From Isoetes taiwanensis (Eukaryota > Streptophyta > Lycopodiopsida > Isoetales > Isoetaceae): a DNA stretch of 64,000 nt. Location: positions 992,001 through 1,056,000 of the forward strand of contig JAJEKV010000103.1 in the NCBI GenBank assembly GCA_021234155.1, given 5' to 3'. The translations under genes and the position numbers were made by a program. Below, one piece after another: positions 12,501-22,399 of the stretch (its first letter is position 1; every line of letters begins with the position of its first letter). A model generated the notes under the pieces. The model was given only the letters and a program-made list of their open reading frames with translations, made no database searches and was not told where the DNA came from.

Positions 12501-12640
12501 CAGAACGAAATTTATCAATGCAAATACCTCTATTATAGCAAGTACCTGTATTATGGCAATCCGGATCCAACCTCTACAAAGATTGCCAACATCCATAACT
12601 TCAAAGATCCTCATTTGATATTCCACCATATTCTCCACAT
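9506..12640 (-). pseudogene. Transposase of the DFAENY / SDGxxxQWK / SYHGKG family, degraded
   Basis: The minus strand encodes, in order: an N-terminal basic region; FDRLSYDERKLIVDFWRD; YPKFEVSFSVFHALKPLYV and a cysteine-rich block (CKCTCEVC, LKCNNCGPSKLPTC); VIDFAENYSFKIQQEIQSLHW; HIVWSDGCSSQWK; WNYFASYHGKG; IKRALTHEMLKRN; and a C-terminal region with FTCFCHNC and DPWGQKFGRNEVVVTGKYY, ending in a lysine-rich tail. Asp in DFAENY and Asp in SDG are the likely first two acidic residues of an RNase-H-like DDE/D core. GT-AG introns are visible at 11674-11776, 11159-11232 and from 10539 downward. In-frame stops lie at 11093-11095 (TAA) and 11036-11038 (TGA), and frames shift near 11985, about 10170 and about 9940. 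This copy cannot make full-length protein. The motif set belongs to a widespread, poorly named eukaryotic family; I do not know an accepted superfamily name. Confidence 0.8.
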
Positions 12641-13368
12641 AATTTTAGCATGTCAGTTTAGTTTTTATAAACCAAGTAACAAATTTAAATTGCATACTTG
12701 ACATGTTGAAATCATGTTCAAAGTCCATAAATTCAGCACCATTGAATGAATTATGTTCCACTGAAAGCAGTACATTACATCGGTCGACAATTTTAATAGC
12801 GAAGCATTTAACAAGGACTACCTTGTCTTTCATCTTCATGATGAAATTCTTGATCCGAATTTTCGACTTCATATGTAGTTTCTTCATTCCTTGTGAAATC
12901 CATCGTTTCAATGTGAGTACCAAATTTCGATTTGTGTAGGTGATTCTTCAAGGTAATTTTACTAAATTGTGAACAGACACTCAGAAATCGCTTGGAATTG
13001 TTGACGAACTCTTGCATGCCCGCCAAAGATTCCCGGGCATCAAATTGCGCCTAATGCCCGGATACGAAGCAAGGAATTCATCTCTCAACTCAAGAACCAT
13101 AGTTGTGCTTCAAGAAACGAAAACAACATAATTACGAAGGTGCGACATTTGATTTGGGTGGGGAAATTCCAATTCAATTGGAGATTGCAAACTAAAATTT
13201 CGGGATCGATGACTTGGCCAAAAATAGCGGGGAATGATGGATCTTGACTCCGCTCAAAGGCTGGCTATGGCGGGTGAAGTGCTTGACGAAATGTGAAGGG
13301 CGGTCGAAAACATTTTATGACGGGTATCAGCACCTTACCAGCACCAATGTCGCGACATGATTTTTTGA

Positions 13369-13390
13369 GTAGGTCAATAAAAAAAGCACC
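13369..13390 (-). repeat. Right terminal inverted repeat
   Basis: This is the exact inverted copy of 6421-6442. The flanking CAAAGG at 13391-13396 pairs with GAAAGG on the left as the likely target duplication. Confidence 0.9.
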
Positions 13391-13753
13391 CAAAGGAAAA
13401 ATTCAATTATTAACTTAGTTTTCACATGAAATGGGTGCGCAAAGAAGGGATAAGGGAGCCATCTGCACAGAATCACCAAAGATAATTTCTTCGTTTAACT
13501 TCTTAGCCAAAATCTATGCCCACAAGAATAGGCCCAGATATGATAATTCACTTGGGATGTTTTCATCTTCCCCATTTTTCCTACCGATTTCGTTTATGCT
13601 GGAGATCGACCTTCCATGACTTTCTTGCCTTACATGACTTATAGGAGATCTAACCCATCTAACACAGTTTATGTTTGGTTTTGTTTGCACTTCAAAATGA
13701 TAAGTCCGCTCCAACCATTTAAACCAAATTCGCTCTATAAAGCTGGTGATTGA

Positions 13754-13914
13754 GCATGGTGCACCTTAGTATTTCTTAGACTAGAGGACGCTTGTGCTGG
13801 ATGATATATTTTATACCTAAGGGCATTGTAAATACCTCTAAAGCATTAGGGGCAATAATATATTTTATACCATGTGGGTGAAAATATCTTCAAGAGAATA
13901 AAACAATGGTTTAT
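13754..13914 (+). repeat. Dispersed repeat, copy 2
   Basis: This is the diverged direct copy of 6108-6246, sharing GTGCTGGATGATAT, a following TTTTATA-rich segment and TGGTTTATTTAA. It contains about 30 extra bases before the last block. Confidence 0.6.
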
Positions 13915-13986
13915 TTAACCATTGCGAGAAGGTGAGAAACCATAAATCACGCAGGTTACAGAAGCTCCGCAGTAGAACAACCGTTT

Positions 13987-14160
13987 TGATAAATATACCA
14001 GAAATAGAAGATATATTGATAGGATACGGTGAGAAATCTCTGCCTCACCACAGGTTACATATACTAAGAGGTGACACCGTTTCATGGTGTCGATCCACTC
14101 CAAAGGTCATCGTGACCTTTTGGATGTAAGATCACCACAAAGATATTCTATAATTTATCA
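13987..14160 (-). repeat. 3' LTR of gag-only element
   Basis: This LTR begins TGATAAAT and ends ATTTATCA, so its ends are inverted copies of each other. It differs by one base from the LTR at 17673-17846. Confidence 0.95.
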
Positions 14161-14172
14161 CTCTCCCATGAT
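14161..14172 (-). promoter_or_regulatory. Polypurine tract of gag-only element
   Basis: On the minus strand ATCATGGGAGAG directly precedes the 3' LTR. This is where the plus-strand primer of an LTR element should lie. Confidence 0.6.
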
Positions 14173-14423
14173 CTAACATCCATAATAATACTTCTAATCT
14201 GGACTGAACAAAATACAAATGACTCTTAACAATAAGAGGATCCCATTCTTGACTTCATCTTGACCAGTCTTGACCAGCGCGCTATTTTGAATTGCTCATA
14301 TTATCTTTACTCTCCCACTTATGAGCAATCTGAAAAATCTTCACATATTCTTGACCTTGAATTCTTCACAAGCAGCTTCAAAATAATCTGGAGCTAGCAA
14401 TATTAGCTTTAACAAAGTTTAAA

Positions 14424-16621
14424 ATGAAACGCACTAATTTGCTCCAAACGCACTTCAAAAGGAATCTTTAAAAGATTCCCTAAAATTCCCCAAAAAAGGT
14501 CCATTTTCTCGGTATAGTTGTGACATGTGTGACAATTTGAATATTTTAGGCACCATTTTTGAGGGGGGATTTGAACTCAGCTTCCATTAAAAAAAAATTG
14601 ATACCCTTTTTTGGCCCCCTAGTTTGCTTTGAGAAATAGTAATATTTTCAAGGACTAAAAAAAATAGACATTGAAAAAAAACAACAAGTCTACTAGAGTG
14701 CCAAAAAGGTATTATATTTAAAGTTTTTAAAATCATTACAGGATTATGAACAAAATTGTAAAAAATTCAACATATTTTGACATTGTCTCACTGAAGCTCA
14801 CTCTTGCCTTATATACGTGCTCTTATTTGCTCTGCCGGCTCGCTATAGACTTCTGTATACCGAGACATCTGTCTAACCTTGACTTTTTCAAAATTTATAA
14901 TGTATTTATTTTTTGTAGTCCATAGTTTCTTCCAAACAAATTTCTAGGTGGTATACATTCATACCACAATAGATAGTAATGTGTGGACATAGTACGCCAG
15001 ATAGTTCACACGGTATAAATTTATACCGCAAGAGGACTCAAAGCGGTATATATTTATACTCTCTCTCGGTATAAATTTATCTGTGAGAGCTCTCTCGGTA
15101 TAAATTTATCTCATGAGAACTCTCTCGGTATAAACTTATACTGCATGAGAGTTCTCGGTATAAATTTATACCCTGAGAGTTCTCTACAGATAAATTTATC
15201 ACCGGATTTATATATTTTTATGTATATATAGTATATATATAGTATATATATAGTATATAACAAAAATCAAAAGTCAACTCTTGCTTAGTATAAATTTATC
15301 ACGGTAAGAGTTCTAGCGATGTAAATTTATACCATTTTTTTTTTGTGTACGTCTGACGAAACCCTCGGGCCGATTGGGGCAAACCAAGTTAGTGAAAAAT
15401 TTTTGTCGGATCGGGTCCCGGTAAAAACATTAATATATATATACTATATTTATATAAAATATATATATACATATATAAAATATACCGTGTCCTTGTGGGG
15501 TCATTCTTGCCCCCCAAAGGTTTTGCAACTTAATATTGATGAAATAACACACTTAAGGGATAATTTTATACATTAATATTAGTTTTTTAGTTCAAAAAGT
15601 TCTAAATCGATTCTAAAATTTTTGAGCTTGTAATGCAATATTAGAGCATAAATTAGTCAAATCGTGTTGTTATTTTTACTTTTTTTTACTCTACACACAT
15701 GTTAACTTCACTTTAACAGCTTAAAAGTTGCTACTAAAAGCAAGAAACCCCAAAAAGAACCCCAAAATGTTACGGAGACACGAAAGTTCTAAGAAGGAAA
15801 GCACATGATTTGTCTAAAGGGGTGCGATGAGTAGCAATGCCTCAGAAGTTTACCTATTCATTTGCAAACAGACAGGAAAGGGCAAGACAGATAAACACTT
15901 TGCTAGTAAAGAAATGTGCAGTGACACCCACTGCTACAGATGACAAAATTGCGATGAAGATGCTCAACATTGACAAGGAGGATGACTATCTTCTGAGCAT
16001 CACCACGTTGCGGATTGGTTTGTGCAAGCCTAGAGACGTGTACTAATACATCTTCGAGAACAACAACGAAGGGCATGGAAGCACAAACCTTCATTACTTC
16101 AACTTTTGCTTCCTCGGTGTAAATTTTATACGACATCCTCAACTGAAACTTCAGCTAATTGTGAAATATTGTGGATGTATTGGCGTCTCATAATACTATG
16201 TGATGCAAAAACAATGGTTTGTCATTCAAGCAGTTTGTTCAATTGGCTCTGGATGTGTTTTAAGGTCAACTAAGACGTTTAGCCAAAGCGGTTGTAAAAT
16301 AAGAATTTTTTTTCTTCTATAACTGCCAACAAAAAAAATTTCAGGGACAAGGTACAAAAGCATTTAATTTTTTCATATGAATTTGCCCCATAATAAATCT
16401 TTGGCTTTCGTAGCAGTTCTTTTCCCCTCCAAAATGTGATATTTTTTTTTTTTTGGTTTCCTCCATAACGTTAAACCTTCCTAAAATGTCTGTTTTCATG
16501 AGCCGTTTTGTAAATATTTGGACTAAAGATAATAAAAGGATCCTTTTTAGGGGGATTTTAAAATTTTGTAAATTTTCAGAAGGAATCTTTCAAACGCACT
16601 TCTTAAATAAGTGCGTTTCAT
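14424..16621. mobile_element. 2.2-kb nonautonomous TIR element nested in gag
   Basis: The two ends are inverted: ATGAAACGCACTAATTTG on the left and ATGAAACGCACTTATTTAAG on the right strand. TTTAAA is present on both sides (14418-14423, 16622-16627) as a likely 6-bp target duplication. The inverted match extends a little further outward, so boundaries may shift by several bases because the target is palindromic. The insertion cuts the gag reading frame, which ends four codons into the junction. No transposase is visible. The inside holds a palindromic TATAAATTTATA repeat array and a weak open frame at 15837-16046 that I do not recognise. The class of element is unknown. Confidence 0.7.
15005..15335. 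repeat. Array of GGTATAAATTTATACC-type palindromes
   Basis: About eight copies of a core resembling GGTATAAATTTATACC, or half-variants of it, occur at spacings near 35 bases and alternate with CTCTC and GAGAG blocks. Each full core is a perfect palindrome. It lies inside the nested TIR element and is followed by a TATATATAG-rich tract. Confidence 0.85.
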
Positions 16622-17436
16622 TTTAAACATTGTTCTTTCTCTGGCAGCATAGATTGAAGCCTCTTCAATTCAGTACATTCACGAATATAATGACCAGATT
16701 TCTGACAGAGAAAACACTTCCTGATTTTCTTCTTTTCGTCGTCACTCATAGCAGGGCTCTTATATTTCCAATTTGGTTTATCTTTACTTGTATTGGTGAA
16801 GAATACTTTTGCAGAAGAAGGACCGGAGTCTTCATCCTTTCTTTCATTCTTGATTGTTTCAGCTTTTAATAAGGCAGTTACTACTTCATCAAAGGTAATT
16901 ACATCTTTAGCTTCCAGCATGCTTACGGTATTGTCAAACGGAGATGGAGAAGGAATACTAGCAAGCAAGACTGAGGCGGCTTCACTATCTTCAATCTTTA
17001 CTCCAGCTTGGGCTAATTGTCCCCATAATTCCTTAAGAGTACTTACATGGGCAGCAACATTTGCGCTTGAATCCATGGTAAAACGAAAGAATTTCTTCCT
17101 AAGATAATGCTGGTTTGCATTGTTCTTGCCTTCATAAATGCCCACCAGTTTCGTCCATGCGTCCTGAGCAGTTGCTTCACCGCTGATGAGATGCATGAGC
17201 TCTTTGCTCAAACCAAGAGTGATTGTGGCAAGAGCCCGTGCATTCTTATTCTCCCACTTGAGCGCAGCATCAACGTCTTTGGGTTTAGCCTCTGCGCCTT
17301 CTGTTACATTCCATAAATCCTTCGCAATTAACTGCATCTTCATTATGGTTTTCCAACCATGGAACCCCTCTCCACTGAATTTCTCAACTGCTGGCTGTAC
17401 ATGATACTCCACGGCAGCCATCTTTACAGGATACAA
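16618..17436 (-). CDS. Copia-type Gag with CCHC zinc knuckle, 3' end altered by insertion
   Basis: The 272-residue frame opens MYPVKMAAVEYHVQPAVEKF, then has FSGEGFHGWKTIMKMQLIAKDLW and KWENKNARALATITLGL, the pattern of plant Ty1/copia Gag (retrotran_gag/UBN2 type). A zinc knuckle CFLCQKSGHYIREC occupies residues of the last tenth. The protein would form the RNA-packaging particle in the cytoplasm. No protease or polymerase follows. The stop codon is created at the junction with the nested TIR element; beyond that insertion the host frame stays open for only about 14 codons, so the ancestral protein was already gag-only. It starts about 235 bases inside the 5' LTR and is probably translated from the genomic transcript. 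Confidence 0.9.
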   Translation of the reverse strand: MYPVKMAAVEYHVQPAVEKFSGEGFHGWKTIMKMQLIAKDLWNVTEGAEAKPKDVDAALKWENKNARALATITLGLSKELMHLISGEATAQDAWTKLVGIYEGKNNANQHYLRKKFFRFTMDSSANVAAHVSTLKELWGQLAQAGVKIEDSEAASVLLASIPSPSPFDNTVSMLEAKDVITFDEVVTALLKAETIKNERKDEDSGPSSAKVFFTNTSKDKPNWKYKSPAMSDDEKKKIRKCFLCQKSGHYIRECTELKRLQSMLPEKEQCLK

Positions 17437-17658
17437 TCGCTACAAATCTTCACCAAATCTTTAATCTTCACCAGAATACAAGGCTTTCATAAACAATCTC
17501 CCACTTAATTCATGCCAAAATTTTCGATTCCTTCTACTCCTAACAGCGCAGATCTGTGTGTCGGCACCAACAGCACGAAAAGGCAAAGAGATATAAACCT
17601 TGTTCTAAAATTAGATGCTGGCCTAAATTCGTGGTTGGCTTTTTGCAGATCAGAATAA

Positions 17659-17672
17659 GGGCTCTGATACCA
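17659..17672 (-). promoter_or_regulatory. Primer-binding site (initiator Met tRNA)
   Basis: Read on the minus strand, TGGTATCAGAGCCC follows the LTR with no spacer. It matches the standard plant copia primer-binding site for initiator methionine tRNA. Confidence 0.95.
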
Positions 17673-17846
17673 TGATAAATATACCAGAAATAGAAGATAT
17701 ATTGATAGGATACGGTGAGAAATCTCTGCCTCACCACAGGTTACATATACTAAGAGGTGACACCGTTTCATGGTGTCGATCCACTCCAAAGGTCATCGTG
17801 ACCTTTTGGATGTAAGATCACCACAAAGATATTCCATAATTTATCA
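17673..17846 (-). repeat. 5' LTR of gag-only element
   Basis: This is a 174-bp LTR, TGATAAAT to ATTTATCA, one base different from the partner at 13987-14160. Transcription would run leftward. Confidence 0.95.
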
Positions 17847-18290
17847 GGTTTTGGGGCGGAGGCCTCATGTCCTGTGTGGATTTATCTGGGTAAGAGTTCT
17901 GTGAAAAACTTCTGGAGATAATAAATCATGAACCAATCGAATTTCCACTGGTTGCAAAAACACCCTCACAGATCCGGCCAGTTTGTGCTGCATTCATGCC
18001 TTGGCTGTCATGCATTATTCTTCAAATGCATTATTCTTCAAATTGTGAAAGCACAAACCATGAACCAGATCACAGAATCCCGGAAGCTATTACAATTAAC
18101 AATAACTGCAACATTTGCTTTCTTCAACAGAAATTCACTGCACCTTCTTTCTACAAAAACCATGAACCTGTTAAATCTGTGAAGCTCCCTTAGCCGACTA
18201 AATACAGCAAGCCTTGGGCGCCAAACGAGCTTTGGATAGCTTAGCTGTCTGTACAAAAGCTTTCATCCGTGAGGGACCTTAAATTGACAT

Positions 18291-18590
18291 CTACAGAGGC
18301 ATTAAAACCGGTATCCAATTCTCATTTGAATGCATAAGAGGTAAGACTACATCTGCACAAGATTTTACAGTGGGTTTACTCGGAGCTATGTGCCCCTTAG
18401 TGAATCTATAGAATGGATCGAACTTAGCCTCTGCAAATCTATGGGTACATGCCTTTACTGCTTGCAGTGTAAAGTATTTGCATAATTCTGGAGGCAATAT
18501 TTTCCCACAAAATCTAAGAGCAAGTTTTGTAACGTGCCCAAATAGATCCAACAATAGATCAGAGCGAGCAGCTAAAATCAGCATATCCAA
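18291..18590 (-). CDS. Possible exon or gene relic, unknown
   Basis: The frame of 99 residues has mixed hydrophobic and charged composition (LILAARSDLLLDLFGHVTKL, HRFAEAKFDPFYRFTKG) more typical of a real protein than of a chance frame. There is no recognisable domain, and no convincing splice sites were resolved. A second coding-like segment (DRYAEEICNEGGPFVHRAF) lies upstream at 18723-18896 on the same strand. They may belong to one decayed gene. Confidence is low. Confidence 0.22.
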   Translation of the reverse strand: MDMLILAARSDLLLDLFGHVTKLALRFCGKILPPELCKYFTLQAVKACTHRFAEAKFDPFYRFTKGHIAPSKPTVKSCADVVLPLMHSNENWIPVLMPL

Positions 18591-19419
18591 GGCATTGCAG
18601 AAGTATTAGGAGCTAGGGAAACAACTTACAGAGCCGATTTCTTCCTTTTTCATACAAAGTCTGGCTTTCTTCGAAAAATTACCAGCTCCAAGGATTAAGC
18701 TCCTTGTGGCCCTTATTTTTAAGCGATGTCTTCATCATCAACATGCAGAAAAGATGCGGTCGGATTCAGTTCAAAAGCCCGATGGACAAAAGGCCCACCT
18801 TCGTTGCATATTTCTTCTGCATATCGATCTCTAAACTCGGCTATGGCAATCGGCATGAACATCCGGCAATCTAAACGCTCAAAAAATCCATCGGTTCATG
18901 CCATTTATCGCAGAAAACTGAAGATGGGTTTTGGAAGATAAGGGAGGCATGTGAATTTTTTATTTGTATTTACAAATTCGTCAAACTAGAAGAAGCATTA
19001 TCCATGGCAGAAGGCGGTGCCTTCATATTTTTTGACTAATAAACCCATAGAACTGTGGATATACAGTTTTGGGCTGCTTAGGATCACCTTCAATTGGCGC
19101 TAACGTAGGCGGAAATGTACCTGGATTTGTCTCGCTCGCCCTTTTTATTCCTCGCCTACAGCCAGCGTCTGCTCCACCCATACTGTATACTACTAACGGC
19201 GGAATACCGCAGGCATTATCTGCAACGCCCAGGGTCTGTAAGGGTGAAATCACACCATGGCTGACCCAAATTAATTACGTGGCACAATTAGGCATGCGTT
19301 TGGCACTGAAAATTTTGTGCCGCTCAGTTCATATCACATTATCAGGGTCCAAACCAGAGAAATGTGTGCCACACAAGCAAGAACAGAGACCTAATCCAGC
19401 CAAAACCTATCGATTTATG

Positions 19420-19680
19420 AGAGCTTTGCCACCAAATTTGAGAGATCTGCCAGCATTTTTAACCGATTGATCACTGCAGGGCCGGATTTGAACCGGATTA
19501 AACCTCTCTTGGCTTTTTCTTTCTCAAAAATCCAATGATTTGAACCGGATTAAAGCTCTTCTAGGTTTTTCTTTGACAAAAATCCAGCGATTTGAGAGTT
19601 TTGGCATCGAATTTGAGAGATCTGGCACCGAATATGAACCGGATTGAAGCTCTTCCGAGTTTTTCTTGGCGCAGAAGGTG
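19420..19680. repeat. Imperfect tandem repeats (GAACCGGATTAAA unit)
   Basis: Three copies of TGAACCGGATT followed by CTCTT and a TTTTTCTT-rich block occur near 19489, 19540 and 19634. A second module, AATTTGAGAGATCTG, occurs near 19435 and 19610. The modules alternate. Confidence 0.8.
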
Positions 19681-20224
19681 CCGTTCTTCCAAGCATTATC
19701 TGACGTGTTTGTCCGCCAAAAGTATGGACAGGCAAATTCCCCCGTCCAAAAAATAGTGCATGCCAAAACGCTGACTGGGCTTTGGGCATCCTAGATGTGA
19801 TAGGTGCAGCATGCCCAATGTACACATGTCACAAATTTGTTGGTTATTTAGTTTTATTTTTTCAGTTTAGGCGGTAGTGTGATTTCAGCCTAAATTGCCT
19901 TCAAATCAAATTCTTTGAAACACCAATCACCGCACCTGAAAGAGATGCGAGACAGTGGCTGTACGATGCGGTACCTACAAGCCTAATAAATAAAGATCCC
20001 TCAATATTTGAACTGGGTTTGTCTGGACTCGCCATTCACAAGCCGTTGTACCAATTGATCCGAACTCGTACTCAAGAGGCGGGAGGGTTTAGGAAAATAA
20101 AGCCGAGATAATCCTGAGAATCAGCTCTATTCATTTCATGCTCCGAAGGAACGGAAACCAGTATCTAGCTTCAGCCGCAAATAACTTCTCAAGGCCCACA
20201 AGCTTGCGCAAGCTCTTCTGGGTA

Positions 20225-20365
20225 CCTGGATCTCTCTTGATTTCGATGGCTTGGAACTGGTTTTCTCTTGCCTGGCTTTCTTTTGATTTCGATGGTTTGG
20301 ATCTGGGTTCCGCTTGAATTCGATGGTACCTGGATTTCTCTTGATTTCGACGGTTGCACAGGGTG
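20225..20365. repeat. Imperfect repeats of TTGATTTCGATGG
   Basis: Four diverged copies of TTGATTTCGATGG/TTGAATTCGATGG occur at roughly 45-base spacing. On the minus strand they encode variants of EIKRNPG in an otherwise unremarkable open frame (20136-20474). Confidence 0.75.
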
Positions 20366-20948
20366 CAGTAGAGCAGGGCGATGAGTAAATCGCAACGAAA
20401 AGGGTTGTGTTAATCCACACGTTGGGTATCGTCGGAAAAACCATAGGGCATCGGGAAACGCATTCATAATTCAAAAAATGCCAAATCAGTGTAATTTTAT
20501 GCCGGAAAGATGGATATCTATAATTCCAAAAAGGCAGTAGTAATCTTATATTTAGGAAGAATATAGGAAGAATATCTGATCTGATGTATATATGTTCTTA
20601 TGTTTCGCGCTTATCCGACCGTCCGTTCAAGATCCGACGGCTCACGTGGGTTTGGGACGTATCCTACGACCCAGATGGCCTGGGAGTTTACATATAATAT
20701 GTGTACCGTGGGCCTACGGTCCAGATTGATCTGATCCTGACCATCGGTCCGAGATCCGACGGCTCACGTGGCTTGGGGACACATCCTACGGTCCACGTGG
20801 CTTTGAAAATTATATGCAATAGATCCTACGGCTCATATTGCTTTTATATGGTGAGATCTTGATCGTTGATCGAGTCTAAGATCCTACGGCTCATATTGAA
20901 TGCTCGTTCCTTAAGGAAAGGCTTTTAAAGTTTTTTATGTTATTGGGA

Positions 20949-21002
20949 GGATTCGAACCCTGGTCCTCAACCCCCCAAACCCCCACTCTAACCACTAGAC
21001 CA
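20949..21002 (-). promoter_or_regulatory. tRNA-like pol III A and B boxes
   Basis: On the minus strand TGGTCTAGTGG (A box) and GGTTCGAATCC (B box) lie about 33 bases apart, as in a tRNA gene. The intervening sequence is C/G-rich and does not form a tRNA anticodon arm. The A-box side resembles plant tRNA-Glu. Confidence 0.7.
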
Positions 21003-21110
21003 AGCATTAATTCTATGAAAAATTTATGTTTTAAATATACTTAAGGGTAATATTCTAATTAAGATAAAATAGACTATAATATTCTAGGATGTTTTGAAAC
21101 TTTCAAAATG

Positions 21111-21150
21111 TTCCAGAAAGTTCTAAAATGTTCTAGAAATTTCTAGAATG
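21111..21150. promoter_or_regulatory. Heat-shock-element-like array, foldback left arm
   Basis: Four successive 10-bp modules (TTCCAGAAAG, TTCTAAAATG, TTCTAGAAAT, TTCTAGAATG) place TTC and GAA pentamers in alternating orientation, the layout bound by heat-shock factor. Confidence 0.6.
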
Positions 21151-22345
21151 TAAGGGAATCCAGGAGAATTAAAGGGAATATAAGGAAATCTCATAAATTG
21201 TAAGAGAATCTAGGAAAATATACAAGTCTAATGGAATCTCTTAAAATCTAATTGAATCTAAGGGAATCTTCATAATATCTAAGGGAATCTAAGAAAATCT
21301 TGATGAAATCTTAGAGTTTTTTTAAGATTTCGCAAAGAGCGACAATAGAATGTTCTAAAATGTTTCATAATAAAGGTGTACAATATAAATCTTGAAAAAA
21401 AAAATATTCTAGATGCTCAGGGCAAGCGCTGTAGGACGTATTAATTTTCTTGTATAAATATATATACAAGAAATTTAATGCGTCCTACGGTGCATGTTCG
21501 AGTTTTAGCATGTTCCTACGGTGCAAGTTCTTGTCGTGCCCTACATTCTAAAAGAATCTCTTGAGAATACTCTAAATTCATAGATTCTCTAAGATTCTAC
21601 CAAGGTTCTCTTAGAGGTTTCGTGGAGATTCCTCTAAATTTTATAAGATTCCCTCTAGATTCCATTAGATTTTCATAGATTCTCCAAGATTTTATGATGA
21701 TCCCCTTAGATCCCCTTAGATTCCCTTAGATCCCTTTAGATTTTATGAGATTGCCCTAGGTTTCCTTACATTATATGAGATTCAAAGAGATTCTATAAAG
21801 ATTCCTCTAGATACTCTAAGATTTCATCAACATTTTCTTAGATTCCCTTAGATTTTATGAAGATTCCCTTAGATCCCCCAGATTTTAAGAGATTCCCTTA
21901 GGGTTGTAAATATTTTCCTGGATTCTCTTACATTTTATGAGATTTTCTTAGATTCCGTTACATTCTCCTGGATTCCTTTACATTCTAGAACCTTTTTGAA
22001 CATTCTAAGACTTTCTGAAACATTCTAAGACTTTCAAAATATCCTAGAACTTTCTGGAAGTATTTCCCTAGATTCTCTTATATTCCCATAGATTCCCCTA
22101 CATTCTAGAACTTATTAGAACAATTTGGAAATTTCTGGAAAAATTTTCTTAGATTCTCCCCAGATTCTCTTATGTTCTAGAACTTTCTAGAATATTTTGG
22201 AACTTCTAGAAGAATCTAGAACTTTCTAGAGCCAGAACATTCTAGAACTCTTTTGAACTAGCTAAATGTTATACTCTATTTTATCTTAATTAAAATATTA
22301 CCCTTAAGTATATTTGAAACATAAATTATTTATGGAATTAATGCC

Positions 22346-22399
22346 TGGTCTAGTGGTTAGAATGGGGGGTTAGGGGGTTAATGATCATGGTTCAAATCC
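22346..22399 (+). promoter_or_regulatory. tRNA-like pol III A and B boxes, right arm
   Basis: TGGTCTAGTGG at 22346-22356 and GGTTCAAATCC at 22389-22399 match A- and B-box consensus with tRNA-like spacing. A transcript would run rightward through the GATCCTACGGC-type repeats toward the outer end. Confidence 0.65.

Larger units (their letters stand above)
6421..13390. mobile_element. Two-gene DNA transposon with TIRs (DFAENY / SYHGKG class)
   Basis: The ends are inverted copies of each other. The outer 22 bases, beginning GGTGCTTTTTTTATTGACC, match exactly, and weaker matches continue inward, including TCGCGAC and two GGTGCTG/CAGCACC blocks. The flanks GAAAGG (6415-6420) and CAAAGG (13391-13396) are a likely 6-bp target duplication with one mismatch. 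Inside lie two convergent genes: an unidentified coiled-coil protein on the plus strand (6717-8696) and a degraded transposase on the minus strand (9506-12640). About 700 bases of short AT-rich repeats separate their 3' ends. The TIR-plus-transposase architecture is seen directly. The superfamily name is not known to me; target-site length and terminal bases do not clearly fit hAT, Mutator, CACTA or Tc1/mariner. Confidence 0.85.
13987..17846 (-). mobile_element. Gag-only copia-class LTR retrotransposon (TR-GAG-like)
   Basis: Two 174-bp LTRs that differ at a single base (T versus C in ATTCTATAAT/ATTCCATAAT) flank an internal region read on the minus strand. Next to the 5' LTR (17673-17846) is TGGTATCAGAGC, complementary to the 3' end of initiator methionine tRNA. 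Next to the 3' LTR is a purine-rich tract. Flanks CGTTT and GGTTT form a 5-bp target duplication with one mismatch. Only gag (16618-17436) is recognisable; protease, integrase and reverse transcriptase are absent. Removing a nested 2.2-kb insertion leaves an element of about 1.65 kb. Such terminal-repeat elements with only gag are described in plants and must borrow polymerase from a related element. The near-identity of the LTRs implies a recent insertion. Confidence 0.9.
17847..20579. other. Mostly unassigned, with weak coding-like segments
   Basis: Minus-strand frames at 18291-18590 (DLFGHVTKLALRFCGKILPP) and 18723-18896 (MFMPIAIAEFRDRYAEEI) look coding-like but match nothing I know. Both are short and broken by stops, so they may be exons or relics. 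Further right are short imperfect repeats (separate entries). I cannot name any gene here. Confidence 0.3.

Noticed and set aside
12285-12701. Plus-strand 138-residue frame inside the DNA transposon
   Set aside because: It overlaps the transposase N-terminal region on the other strand and has low-complexity, codon-shadow composition.
13392-13400. 9-bp (Mutator-type) target duplication for the 7-kb transposon
   Set aside because: The nine flanking bases do not match; a 6-bp duplication with one mismatch fits better.
14411-16634. Loss of pol from the copia element caused by the nested insertion
   Set aside because: Only about 250 bases of host internal sequence remain beyond the insertion, too little for pol, and that part reads as a short gag end.
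16630-17404. Plus-strand open frames opposite the copia gag
   Set aside because: They are antisense shadows of a strongly recognisable gag with primer site and LTRs on the other strand.
20949-21002. Genuine tRNA genes in the composite units
   Set aside because: A and B boxes are present, but no acceptor stem, anticodon stem or discriminator end forms around them.
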